Source of the DNA: Nipponacmea schrenckii
Lineage: Eukaryota; Mollusca; Gastropoda; Lottiidae
DNA length: 64,000 nucleotides
Direction: 5' to 3'
NCBI GenBank assembly: GCA_030562195.1
Contig: CM060200.1
Coordinates: 20,065,023-20,129,022 of the forward strand
In this document: positions 10,535-22,362 of the stretch, in pieces
How positions within the stretch are numbered: position 1 is the stretch's first letter
How the letters are laid out: every line of letters begins with the position of its first letter
The notes under the pieces: model-generated
Told to the model about the DNA's origin: nothing
What the model saw: only the letters and a program-made list of their open reading frames with translations
Database searches by the model: none
Position numbers and translations under genes: made by a program

Positions 10535-13214
10535 CACACAGAAAAATAAGTAAGACAATCATGAGTAAATGTACTCATTTACGTGAGTTTTTGACTTTTC
10601 CATAAAACCACTCGTTTAGGACTCATTTACAGATGAGTCTGTATACTCAATAACGAGAAATTTGTGAGTGTATTGACTCATTTAACAAATGACTCGCCGA
10701 CGAGTCAAAATGACTGATCCATTCTCGATCAATCTTGATTCTAAAGCGTGTCAAAAAGTAAAAAAAAAGAAAAACATGTTCGTTTGCTAGTTTATTGGAC
10801 ATTATAGTATTTAAAGGTATGCAGGATGCAACATATTGTTAATAAAAACACTTTAACACGAAACTATTTTTAAGATATGACTTTTAGAATGTAGAATGTT
10901 ACAACGAACTATTTATTGGATGTTACGACTGAGTGGGGGGGGGGGGGGAGGGGGAGGGTGACTGTCGTGTTCAAGAACAAATCTGTATGAAATATATGTA
11001 GAAGAAATGAAAAGGAACTAAAATTTTAAAAGATTTAAATAATTCTGTTGTAACAGCAATATTGGTATCGTCGGCAATTTGGGTTTAAAATCCTTAGCTT
11101 TATTCATGGACTTACCAGCAAATCGAACAATGGGCCTTGATATTTCATCTGGAAAGAAAGACAAAAAAGTATTCGAGATCCAAATACAACTAGAACTGTG
11201 AACAGTTCCGAGAGTGGCAAACAACCTCTATGGGTTCAAAAAATATACGCGAAGTTTTATTATGTAATATTGTTACACCACAGTTTAAAGTTAATTTCAT
11301 ATTAATGAGAAAGTTTTTAAGGTTCCATCATAAAAATATTTAAGGTCAGAATTGTCAATAATATTTATTTTTGTGAATAAAACAAGAGGTTGAAATTTAT
11401 CTACTATATCAAACATGGATAGATGTTGTAGCTTGCAATTCCACTAAATCTAACGTCTTTTATGACGTCACCGACTGGGGCTCAACAGGAAGCTACTATT
11501 GATATCTGTGCAGATCCCAGCAGGGTTCTAAAAAACCGGAAGCTCTCACGTAAAAACCGGAAGTGGTAGAAAAAATTTTATGATGCGCTTTTAAAATTCA
11601 TGGTCATTGAAGGTCAAGGTCATTTGATATAGCCTTGTGAATTTTCAAAAAACTAAAACGGGTACCAAAACAATTGTTGTCGATCATAATAGGCATATGT
11701 GTGGATAGCTTAGGTCAAGAACATTCTACTTGAAAAAATTCAGGGTCATTGAAGGTCAAGGTCATTTGATTTGAAAATCAAAATTCTGTTACCATCAAGT
11801 TTTAGATAAAGTAACAAGGTTTCCAAAAACACCAAAATCGGACAAATCGGATAAAAATTAGCGGACTTGCTGAATGTTACCGTTCTGTGATGACACATAA
11901 AGTATCACTTTCGGTTTGGATTTTTTATTCTAAAAGGGTTCTAATTATGCCTGATAGTATATATGTATAGCTTTTGCACTGATTTCTTACATATACCGGA
12001 AGCTGGGTGACCCAACGCGGTTCTAAAAAACCGGAAGTTCTCACACAAGAACCGGAAGTGGTAGAAATTTTTTTATGATGCGGGTTTATTTCTATAGGCG
12101 ACTTCTCTATATTCTGTAATTTTCAAAGCGATCGGATAATTAGCAACAAAGTTATGCAATTATGCATATTATTATTATGCAATTACTAACTACTGACGCG
12201 TAAAAATTTTAGTTTTATATATTCATTTTCTATTCCAGTACGTATCTTATCGTATTTTTCAAACCAAATTTCTATACCATTTTCGAGTTGGGCTAGGGAG
12301 CTTCCCGAAAAAAAAAATCTAATGAAAACAAAGAGTGGCAAATTTCTAATTTGCCACTCAATTAAAATACATGTACTATAACAATATCAACCCCTTTATT
12401 CTGAAAATTGTAACTACATGTAGGTTGTATTTGACCCGTATACGACCCATTTATATTCACCAACTGATTGACTCATAATAATATGAACGTGTTGACGCTT
12501 TAACGAATCGTCTCATTTAGGACTTAGTAAAAAATTATTTCTCTTGTGCGGAATTTGAGAGAATTTTGAATACAAACAAAAAACATTTCTAAAATTTATC
12601 GATATGCTTCGAAGTTGAAGATCGCAGATCTTTTTATTTCAACCAATGATTAATAATAAGATTTCATTTAAGCTTCTTTTGAAAGTACAACATCAAGTCA
12701 AACTTGCCTCTAGAATAACCCTAGTAAAAATAAAACCTTTTAAAAGATCCAAAGTTACTTACCTATCAAAGCTAAGAAATCTTGATCGGCTATTGGTTAC
12801 AACATATCAAGGATTTGCATGGATTGAAAAATGTGAACAATTGTCACTCAGGCTTCACCATGTCGTCACTCCATTCTATGTCGGAAGTTTGATCTCAAGC
12901 GTCCCCAGTATCACTGACGTCCTCTGTCTCATCATTTTCCTCTGCGAACAGCTGGAGATCAAACTTCCGACATAGAATGGAGTGACAACAGACAGTGAAA
13001 TGGACTAGAGAACCAGATTATCTGTTCAAACATACTAACCATCCCCTTAAGGCTGTCATAGGGTGGAGTGATTTGTTTCTGCTGCCATATAAATAAAGAT
13101 CTATTGTAGAACACAGACACTGACAGTTCATCTTCGATATATTATGCATTTAAGGGGATTTGACTCATATCCCACAGAGGCCAATCACTGCAGTTTTAAG
13201 TCTCATTACACCAC
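10535..13214. other. foldback spacer (unique loop)
   Basis: 2.7 kb between the arms with no transposase frame. It contains a run of 14 G at about 10,935-10,948, a directly repeated block of about 75 bp with two accggaag(t/c) words (11,520-11,600 and 12,003-12,080), aaggtcaaggtca motifs and a 122-nt hairpin (12,865-12,986). The 109-codon frame at 12,646-12,975 runs through that hairpin and has no recognisable domain. Confidence 0.7.
12865..12986. repeat. hairpin with 32-bp perfect inverted arms
   Basis: Arm 12,865-12,896 is the exact reverse complement of 12,955-12,986, with a 58-nt loop. It may be a small nested MITE or an RNA hairpin. No target duplication could be assigned with confidence. 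Confidence 0.8.
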
Positions 13215-14665
13215 AAGGCGTCGCTTGACAAAATCTTGTCATATGCATCTGATTGGTCAAAGCCCCTCTGACCAATCAGATGCATATTACACGATTCTGT
13301 CAAGCGACGCCTTGCGGTGATGGCCACTATGGTATTTGCTACCAGAACAACAACCTTCCAATACCAATAATAAGGGTTAGTTGGTTCTGGTTGAGTGTGA
13401 CTTAAAGTTAACAGTCGATGGTGAACAATGATTGATTCAGTAATAAGAAAAATAAATTTGCAGTGGTGAATCATTTTAAAAATGATGGTTCCAGCACAAC
13501 TCTACCACCGGAATGAATCTGTACTATACAGAACCCCCATAAGGTAACAAGTATACATTGGTTGTGATTTCAGGTGGTATCTCCTCAATCAAGTTTGAGG
13601 TCATACTGTGGGCCTCTTTGAAGAGTTCAAAATTTAAGGGCTTTTGACACAACTCTTCCACTGGATAATATGTCTGACATTTGGTGTTTTACAGTTTACA
13701 AACCCTACTGAATCTTTTGTTTTGCATTAGTTTTCGTTGGTACCAATGTCATCTACGATAGCCCCTTTTAGGGACCCTTTAAGGGTCGTCTGGCACCCGC
13801 TCCACACCAAACAAATTGTCTGCCATCTGCACTGCTGAACAACTTAAGGTAATACGTTGACATTGGTGGAGATTTCGTGTGATATCTCCTCAATGTAGTC
13901 TGAACTCATCTTGTGGGCCCTATGTAGGGTCCAAAATTGAAGGGCTTCTGGCACGACCCTACCACCGGATATTTTTTCTGGCATTGGGTGTTTTACACAC
14001 TACATACCCTTCTGGTTCTTTTGGCATCAGTTTTGGTTGGTACCAATGTCATCTAGGATAGCCCCTTTTTGGGACCCTTTAAGGGTCGTCTGGCACCCTC
14101 TCCACACCAGAAAAAATGTCTGCCATCTGCACTGCTGAACAACTTAAGGTAATAAATTGACATTGGTGGAGATTTCGGGTGGTACCTCGGCAATGTAGTC
14201 TGAACCCATCCTGTGGGCTTTTTGAAGGGTCCAAAATTGAAGGGCTTCTGGCACGACCCTACCACCGGATAATTTTTCTGGCATTGGGTGTTTTACACTC
14301 TACATACCCTACTGGTTCTTTTGGCATAAGTTTTGGTTGGTTCCAATGTCATCTAGGATAGCCCCTTTTTGGGACCCTTTAAGGGTCGTCTGGCACCCAC
14401 TCCACACCAGACAAAATTTCTGCCATCTGCACTGCTGAATATCTTAAGGTACTAAGTGGACATTGGTGGAGATTTCGGGTGGTATCTCCGTCAACTAGTT
14501 TGAACCTATTTTGGGGCCCTTTAGAAGGGTAGCCATCCCCTTCCCCACCAGGGGGGGCATGCCAGAATGCCATATTCAGACAACCTAAGTGATCCCATAC
14601 ATGCCTTCGTACTCAGATATTGGTACCCTGTTCGTCTACCTTCGAGGCCCTGGGCTGCCGGTCTA
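13215..14665 (-). repeat. foldback arm 2 (inverted copy of arm 1)
   Basis: Reverse-complement copy of 9,091-10,534 with the same 300-bp subrepeats (tggt.ccaatgtcatcta at about 13,740, 14,040 and 14,340) and the same 99-nt hairpin at its inner end. The high identity between the arms points to recent formation or ongoing gene conversion. Confidence 0.85.
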
Positions 14666-14726
14666 TTAACTACTCACTGTTTTACTGAACTCATTACATT
14701 GTAAGTTATTATTATCTTCTTTAAAC

Positions 14727-15606
14727 ATGGCTGAATCAACAAATGTAAACAAAAGGAAAAAGGTAGACGATAGTTCAAGCATTAACGATTTCTTGGATAC
14801 TATGTTGAAGAGTCCTGATAGCCTACGAACTTTTATATCCGAACTTCTAAAACGTGAAGAAATAATGGCTAAACTCATTGCTTTAATAAAACCAGAACTA
14901 ATCAAAGAAATAAGTGATGAAGTAAAAAATATTGCGAGATCGTGTCGATGATCTGGAGCAATACTCTTGCAGACCATGTCTAAAATTTTCAGGGATTCCT
15001 GAAAATAATGAAGAAGATACTGACGACTTAGTACTAGATGTTATAAACAATAAAATACTTACAAACACAAACACTAAATTAAACAAAATTCAAATTGAAA
15101 GATCACATAGAGTAGGAAAAAGGGGCAGCTATAGTAGAGACATAATAGTGCGTTTCGCAAATTATAGGGACCGTGCCTTGGTCTATGCAAATAAAAAGAA
15201 TCTCATGAACAGTAATGGCAGAAGTTCATCTAAATTGTATGTGAATGAAGCATTGACCAAGAGAAGAGCTTCTTTATTTAAAATGACAAGAGAGCTATAT
15301 AAAAAGAAACTCATATCAAACTGCTGGACCTATGATGGTAGGATATACATTCGCCCCCTCAACCAAGACAGAAAGATAGTCATCAGTAATGAACACGAGC
15401 TAAATAGTTACTTTGAAGTAGAACGACGAACTGACAATCAAAGCTTCCTTCAAGTTAGCCATATACCTATAAATACAAGATTACAAGACATAGCAGATAA
15501 CTTAGCTACAAATGAATCACTAGTTCAAACTAATCAAGATCAACAGATGAGACAACAGTCTATTAGAGACTTTGGAATCTTAACATCTACTCCTATAAAT
15601 AAGTAA
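14727..15606 (+). pseudogene. LINE ORF1 protein, one frameshift
   Basis: Encodes a nucleic-acid-binding ORF1-type protein of roughly 290 residues. Frame 1 (14,727-14,951) opens MAESTNVNKRKKVDD, with a basic patch and then a helical, probably coiled-coil stretch (...KPELIKEISDEVK). The frame then shifts in an A6 run (about 14,924-14,929) and carries on from 14,932 with RDRVDDLEQYS...FSGIPE and ...ERSHRVGKR...IIVRFANYRDR. That is the order seen in L1-like ORF1 proteins: coiled coil, RRM-like fold, then a C-terminal domain. Removing one A from the run restores the frame. The protein would package LINE RNA as a chaperone. The start was chosen at the first ATG after the leader. Whether the frameshift is real or a sequencing error cannot be told here. 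Confidence 0.7.
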
Positions 15607-15769
15607 TACTTATAACTAAATGTTATCATTCAATGTTGTTATCTATATATATATATATTAAAATACATAAAAGCCTATAGCCAAAACTAGATATTTACAT
15701 AGAAATAAAATTAATAAAGTTAGATATATAGATTCATTAATTTAAACTGATATTGATAGGTTTAAGCAC
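15607..15769. other. ORF1 3' flank before the satellite
   Basis: AT-rich linker with an (AT)n run at about 15,644-15,658. The last part already resembles a decayed satellite monomer. Confidence 0.5.
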
Positions 15770-18700
15770 ATGTATACTTTCTAAATATAAGTGATAAGGT
15801 TAAACAATTGAATAACATTTATCTTAAAGTGAGAGTAATCATACTCTGTATTAGATATCCATATAGAATTGGTATACTATCTACATATAAGTGATAATGT
15901 TTAACAGTTAAACAATATTTATTTTAAAGTAAGAGTAATCATACTCTGTATTAGATATCCATAGTGAATTTGTATAGTTTCTAAATATAAGTGATAATGT
16001 TCAACAGTTAAACAATATTTATTTTAAAGTAAGAGTAATCATACTCTGTATTAGATATCCATATAGAATTTGTATACTATCTGAATATAAATGATAATGT
16101 TCAACAATTAAACAATATTTATTTAGAAAGTAAGAGTAATCATACTCTGTATTAGATATCCATATAGAATTTGTATACTTTCTACATATAAGTGATAATG
16201 TTAAACAATTAAACAATATTTATTTTAAAGTAAGAGTAATCATACTCTGTATTAGATATCCATATAGAATTTGTATACTATCTAAATATAAGTGATAATA
16301 TTCAACTATTAAACAATATTTATTTTAAAGTAAGAGTAATCATACTCTGTATTAGATATCCATATAGAATTTGTATACTATCTACATATAAGTGAGTATG
16401 TTCAACAATTAAATAATATTTATTTTAAAGTAAGAGTAATCATACTCTGTATTAGATATCCATATAGAATTTGTATACTATCTAAATATAAGTGATATGT
16501 TCAACAATTAAACAATATTTATTTTAAAGTAAGAGTAATCATACTCTGTATTAGATATCCATATAGAATTTGTATACTATCTACATATAAGTGATAATGT
16601 TAAACAGTTAAACAATATTTATTTTAAAGTAAGAGTAATCTTACTCTGTATTAGATATCCATATAGAACTGGTATACTATCTACATATAAGTGATAATGT
16701 TAAACAATTAAACAATATTTATTTTAAAGTAAGAGTAATCATACTCTGTATTAGATAACCATATAGAATTGTATACTATCTACATATAAGTGATAATGTT
16801 AAACAGTTAAACAATATTTATTTTAAAGTAAGAGTAATCATACTCTGTATTAGATATCCATATAGAATTTGTATACTATTTTAAATATAAGTGATAATGT
16901 TCAACAGTTAAACAATATTTATTTTAAAGTAAGAGTAATCATACTCTGTATTAGATATCCATATAGAATTTGTATACTATCTAAATATAAGTGATAATGT
17001 TCAACAATTAAACAATATTTATTTAGAAAGTAAGAGTAATCATACTCTGTATTAGATATCCATATAGAATTTGTATACTATCTAAATATAAGTGATAATG
17101 TTAAACAATTAAACAATATTTATTTTAAAGTAAGAGTAATCATACTCTGTATTAGATATCCATATAGAATTTGTATACTATCTACATATAAGTGATAATG
17201 TTAAACATTAAACAATATTTATTTTAAAGTAAGAGTAATCATACTCTGTATTAGATATCCATATAGAATTTGTATACTATCTAAATATAAGTGATAATGT
17301 TTAAACAGTTAAACAATATTTATTTTAAAGTAAGAGTAATCTTACTCTGTATTAGATATCCATATAGAATTTGTATACTATCTAAATATAAGTGATAATG
17401 TTAAACAATTAAACAATATTTATTTTAAAGTAAGAGTAATCATACTCTGTATTAGATATCCATATAGAATTTGTATACTTTCTACATATAAGTGATAATG
17501 TTAAACAGTTAAACAATATATATTTTAAAGTAAGAGTAATCATACTCTGTATTAGATATCCATATAGAATTTGTATACTATCTACATATAAGTGATAATG
17601 TTAAACAATTAAACAATATTTATTTTAAAGTAAGAGTAATCATACTCTGTATTAGATATCCATATAGAATTTGTATACTTTCTAACTATAAGTGATAATG
17701 TTAAACAGTTAAACAATATTTATTTTAAAATAAGAGTAATCATACTCTGTATTAGATATCCATATAGAATTTGTATACTTTCTAAATATAAGTGATAATG
17801 TTTAACAGTTAAACAATATTTATTTTAAAGTAAGAGTAATCATACTCTGTATTAGATATCCATATAGAATTTGTATACTATCTACATATAAGTGATAATG
17901 TTCAACAGTTAAACAATATTTATTTTAAAGTAAGAGTAATCATACTCTGTATTAGATATCCATATAGAATTTGTATACTTTCTAACATATAAGTGATAAT
18001 GTTAAACAGTTAAACAATATTTATTTTAAAGTAAGAGTAATCATACTCTGTATTAGATATCCATATAGAATTTGTATACTATCTACATATAAGTGATAAT
18101 GTTAAACAATTAAACAATATTTATTTTAAAGTAAGAGTAATCATACTCTGTATTAGAGTATTTATTTTAAAGTAAGAGTAATCATACTCTGTATTAGATA
18201 TCCATATAGAATTTGTATACTTTCTACATATAAGTGATAATGTTAAACAGTTAAACAATATTTATTTTAAAGTAAGAGTAATCATACTCTGTATTAGATA
18301 ACCATATAGAATTTGTATACTTTCTAACTGTAAGTGATAATGTTCAACAGTTAAACAATATATATTTTAAGTAAGAGTAATCATACTCTGTATTAGATAT
18401 CCATATAGAATTTGTATACTTTCTAAATATAAGTGATAATGTTTAACAGTTAAACAATATTTATTTTAAAGTAAGAGTAATCATACTCTGTATTAGATAT
18501 CCATATAGAATTTGTATTCTTTCTAACTATAAATTATAATGTTAAACAATTAAACAATATTTATTTTAAAGTAAGAGTAATCATACTCTGTATTAGATAT
18601 CCATATAGAATTTGTATACCATCTACATATAAGTGATAATGTTTAACAGTTAAACAATATTTATTTTAAAGTAAGAGTAATCATACTCTGTATTAGATAT

Positions 18701-19016
18701 CCATATAGAATTTGTATACTATCTACATATAAGTGATAATGTTAAATAGTTAAATAATATTTATTTTAAAGTAAGAGTAATCATACTCTGTATTAGATAT
18801 CCATATCAGAATTTGTATACTATCTAAATATAAGTGATAATGTTAAACAGTTAAACAATATTTATTTTAAAGTAAGAGTAATCATACTCTGTATTAGATA
18901 TCCATATAGAATTTGTATACTATCTACATATAAGTGATAATGTTAAACAATTAAACGATATTTATTTAGAAAGTAAGGCTAATCATACTCTGTATTAGAT
19001 ATCCATATAGAATTTG
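15770..19016 (+). repeat. 100-bp satellite array between LINE ORF1 and ORF2
   Basis: The diagnostic word (c/t)actctgtattagat occurs 33 times by hand count from about 15,840 to 18,986. Spacing is 98-102 bp except for one 42-bp partial monomer at about 18,142-18,184. Each monomer contains AGAGTA-ATCA-TACTCT, a perfect 6-bp dyad. Variants alternate (ctaaatata or ctacatata; caatt or cagtt), and the ttagaaag variant marks monomers 4, 13 and 33. Monomers 3-4 and 12-13 match best, which hints at an internal block duplication of about 900 bp. AT-rich and non-coding. Confidence 0.95.
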
Positions 19017-19018
19017 AA

Positions 19019-19038
19019 TTTTTTTTTTTTTTTTTTTT
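19019..19038 (+). repeat. T20 tract ending the satellite array
   Basis: Uninterrupted run of 20 T directly after the last partial monomer and 74 bp before the ORF2 start codon. It may be the reversed poly(A) of a lost insert or a slippage tract. Confidence 0.8.
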
Positions 19039-19112
19039 GACATTTATATATTCATTACTTATATACAGATATGTAGATAATAACATCATATTGAACCAAA
19101 GAACACTGGGCA

Positions 19113-22100
19113 ATGACACCATCTACCGACAGCGTTGTACATTTTCATTTTTGTAAATATTTATGTATATATGTTAATTTCAATTTCCCTACACCCTTAC
19201 TCAGTACACATATTTCATGTAACCAAACTATTATTCTTATTTCAGGAGATGTTGAACAAAATCCAGGACCACCAAAAAATATCTCATTTGTGCATCTAAA
19301 TGTAAGGAGTTTACGCAAAATTATCTCACATAATGTGACCGCCTTAGATCTTATCATCACTGAATACTCTGAAAACTTCGATTTTATCCTACTTACGGAG
19401 ACATGGCTTGACAGAACTGCATGCTCAGACACCCTTTCTATTCCTGGTTTTCATGCACCAATTAGGATGGACAGACAGAACGGACGGGGAGGGGGGGGTT
19501 GCTATTTACATTCGAAAATCTTTATCTTTTAAGCGCAGACCGGATCTTGAAACCGACAATACAGAGGGTGTGTGGATTGAAACCCTTCTCAACAACACAG
19601 AATTTCTAATTGGTACTTTTTACAGAAACCCTCGCTCAAATACTGAAATTGATAATGCTATTAGCAACTCTTTTACTTTGGCAGCAACATCCGATATACA
19701 GAATATTTTAATATTTGGCGATTTCAACATTGATTTTTTGACTAAACACAATTCTTTTATACATGATGCTATAACTCTATATGATTTTAAACAACTAATT
19801 TCTGAACCAACACGCATTGTAGAAAATAAAACAAAAACTCTTCTCGATTTAATTTTATCAAACTGTACTCAATATATTTCACAGTATGGCTGTTTAGATA
19901 ATGTCTGTAGTGACCACCGCCCTGTGTATTGTCGGCTTGTCTTCAAATCTCCTCACCAACTATCTTTTGTGCGTACGGTATGGAATTACAATAAGGCTGA
20001 CTTTGACAAACTTAGGTTAGGCATAAGTAGTGTAAACTGGGATGACATTGTGGATAAGACAAATATTTCAACTTCAGCTGTAGCCTTCACATGTGAGTTA
20101 ATGAGAATCGCCAAAAACAACATACCGCATAAAACAGCAACTATTCGACCTAAAGACAAACCATGGATGAACAACTCTATAAGACTTTTGAGTAGAAAGA
20201 AAAATAAAATTCACAAAACAGCAGTCAGATCGAATTCTGACACAGATTGGCAAAAATTCAGACAAATTAGGAACCAATATATCAAACTAATAAATGAAGA
20301 AGATAACTTTGGGAATAAGGAATGGTGGCGACTTGTTAATTCACATGTTAGGGGTGCGAAGAATTCGAAAGACTTACCACCACTTATACACAATGGCATT
20401 CCAGTTTTCACTCCAAAGGAAAAATCAGATTGTTTCAACGAATTCTTTATAACACAATCACAACTAGACGACACAAATGCACTCCTTCCAAGCCTAGAGC
20501 AAAACACAAATTCACTCTGTCACATTTATATTACACCTCAGGAAGTTAAAGACATAATCTCAACTCTTGATACATCTAAGGCGACAGGACCTGATCATAT
20601 AAGTGGCAAACTTTTAAAACAAATAAAATCTGAAATCTCTATTCCTCTCTGCACTCTCTTTAATCTCTCGCTCTCACTGCATGAAGTTCCTCTTATTTGG
20701 AAAACAGCTAATGTCACTGCTTTATTAAAGAAAGGGGACCCTTCTAATTGCAGCAACTATAGACCAGTCTCTCTTCTCAGTATCATCTCTAAAATTTTTG
20801 AAAAATGTATTTATAAACATGTCTTTAATTTCCTGAATGCTAATAATATCATTACTAATTTGCAAAGCGGGTTTCTTCACGGCGAATGCACAACTTATCA
20901 ACTAATAGATCTTAATCACTTCTTTTGTCAAGCCATTGACCAATCCCAGTACACGAGGGCGGTGTTCTGTGACATCAGCAAGGCTTTTGACAGAGTCTGG
21001 CATGCTGGTCTCTGTCATAAGCTTTGGGCCGTTGGTATCAGAGGAGGACTCCATAATTGGTTCCAAAATTACCTAAATAATCGAAAACAAAAGGTTATAG
21101 TTAGCGGAGTCTCCTCTGATCCCAAAACAATTCCGGCTGGTGTTCCACAGGGCTCCGTCCTTGGACCCCTTCTCTTCCTTATCTACATCAATGACATTGT
21201 GAAAAATATAGAATCTAATATCCGACTATTTGCTGACGACACCACACTTTACCTAAAAATTGACAATCCAAGTACTAGTGCGGAGATGCTGAACCGTGAC
21301 CTTGAAACCATCAATCTTTGGTCTAAGAGGTGGCTGGTCTCCTTCAACCCACTTAAAACGGAAACACTCGCACTTACAACTAAACAAAACCAGATTCTGC
21401 CAACATTAAGCTTAGATAATATCCCTATTCAAGAAGTTAATAATCACAAGCATCTGGGTCTAATTTTTCAAAAAACTTGTCAGTGGGACATTCATATCGG
21501 CACGATTTTAACAAAAACTGGTAAACTTATAAATTGTCTCAGATCTTTAAAATATCGTTTAAGCAGAAAGTCTCTCCAAACAATCTACACGTCGTTTATT
21601 GTTCCTCATTTTGATTATTGTGACGTCATTTGGGATGGGTGCACCGCAGAACTAACAACAAAGCTAGAAAATTTACAACTTGATGCACTCCGTACCATTT
21701 GCGGTGGTGTTAAGGGAACCAGCCACTCTCTATTATACAAAGAAACTGGATTTGTACCATTACAGGAGAGACGAAGACGGCATAAACTAATAATGATGTA
21801 CAAAATTGTGACTGGTTTAACCCCCAAATATCTTTCAGACCTCATAGAAATAAAAAATACAAATTATAATCTTAGAAATAGCAACCTTCTCAGTGAATAT
21901 AAATGTAGAACTAACATCTTTTACAACTCTTTTATTCCTTCAGCCATTCGCGACTTTAACAAATTACCTCCAGTACAAAAAAACCTCCATTCAATCTCTT
22001 TATTTAAATCCTCACTTAAGAAAAACGACATAATTGTACCAGAATCATACCAATTTGGCTCCCGAAAAAACCAAATTTTACATTGCCGTCTTCGTCTTTC

Positions 22101-22362
22101 CTGTAGTGATTTGAACGGTCATAAGTTTCTCCGCCACGTTTCAGCAGACTCTTCCTGTTCTTGTGGCTACACTTTTGAAGATCCACATCATTATTTGCTA
22201 AATTGCCCCTTACATTTGGATGCACGAATTAAATCTATCTATTTACTTCCGACAAAATTTATAAATACTGAAAATCTTTTGTATGGCACGTCGTCTTTGA
22301 CTGAATCAAAACTTATCTTTGAAAAAATCCATGATTTCTTTACTTTTAGCAAAAGATTTTAA
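19113..22362 (+). pseudogene. LINE ORF2: 2A-like leader, APE endonuclease, reverse transcriptase; one frameshift
   Basis: A polyprotein of roughly 1,080 residues that nicks target DNA and copies LINE RNA into it. In order: a 52-residue leader ending in a 2A-like motif; an APE-type endonuclease with HLNVRSL, TETWL, GDFN (about 19,717) and SDHRP (about 19,909), i.e. the catalytic N, E, D/N and D/H residues; RT motifs SNYRPVSLLS, FCDISKAFD (about 20,965), AGVPQGSVLGPLL (about 21,137), FADD (about 21,229) and HLGLIF; and a C-terminal C-x-C...H...C knuckle (CSCGYTFEDPHHYLLNC). All catalytic residues are present. The only defect is one extra G in the G8 run at about 19,491-19,498, which moves the reading frame from 19,113-19,532 to 19,408-22,362. 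The start is the first ATG after the T20 tract. A CR1/Jockey-like clade is inferred. Confidence 0.9.
19242..19271 (+). other. 2A-like ribosome-skipping motif in ORF2
   Basis: Codons read SGDVEQNPGP, matching the 2A core D(V/I)ExNPG|P. The predicted break falls between Gly52 and Pro53 (19,268/19,269). The residues just before it (TIILIS) are hydrophobic, as in known 2A peptides. 2A-like sequences at the N-terminus of APE-type LINE proteins have been described in sea urchin and other invertebrates. Confidence 0.85.

Larger units (their letters stand above)
9091..14665. mobile_element. foldback element with about 1.45-kb inverted arms
   Basis: Arms 9,091-10,534 and 13,215-14,665 are near-identical inverted copies; even their chance reading frames match almost residue for residue. 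The termini are TAGACCGGCAG...CTGCCGGTCTA, flanked by TTA on both sides (9,088-9,090 and 14,666-14,668). That fits a 3-bp target duplication, although a TA duplication cannot be excluded. Arms made of tandem subrepeats resemble foldback (FB-type) transposons. No transposase is visible, so the element is non-autonomous. It sits in the LINE leader and cuts it into 32 bp plus 61 bp. Confidence 0.8.

Noticed and set aside
9183..10553. Open frames of 60-92 codons in the foldback arms, seen again on the other strand
   Set aside because: They follow the 300-bp subrepeats and the palindrome, overlap on both strands and lack any domain.
16019..16216. 65-codon minus frame in the satellite
   Set aside because: Chance frame in 100-bp monomers, interrupted in other monomers.
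15770..19016. CRISPR-like array
   Set aside because: Monomers are contiguous 100-bp repeats without unique spacers, in a eukaryotic LINE.
19225..19246. Splice acceptor (pyrimidine-rich tract then TTTCAG) just before the 2A codons
   Set aside because: Looks like an acceptor, but the frame is continuous from the ATG through the 2A motif and LINE RNAs are normally unspliced. It remains a minor alternative.
19145..19432. Minus-strand frames across ORF2
   Set aside because: Shadows of the plus-strand coding frame.
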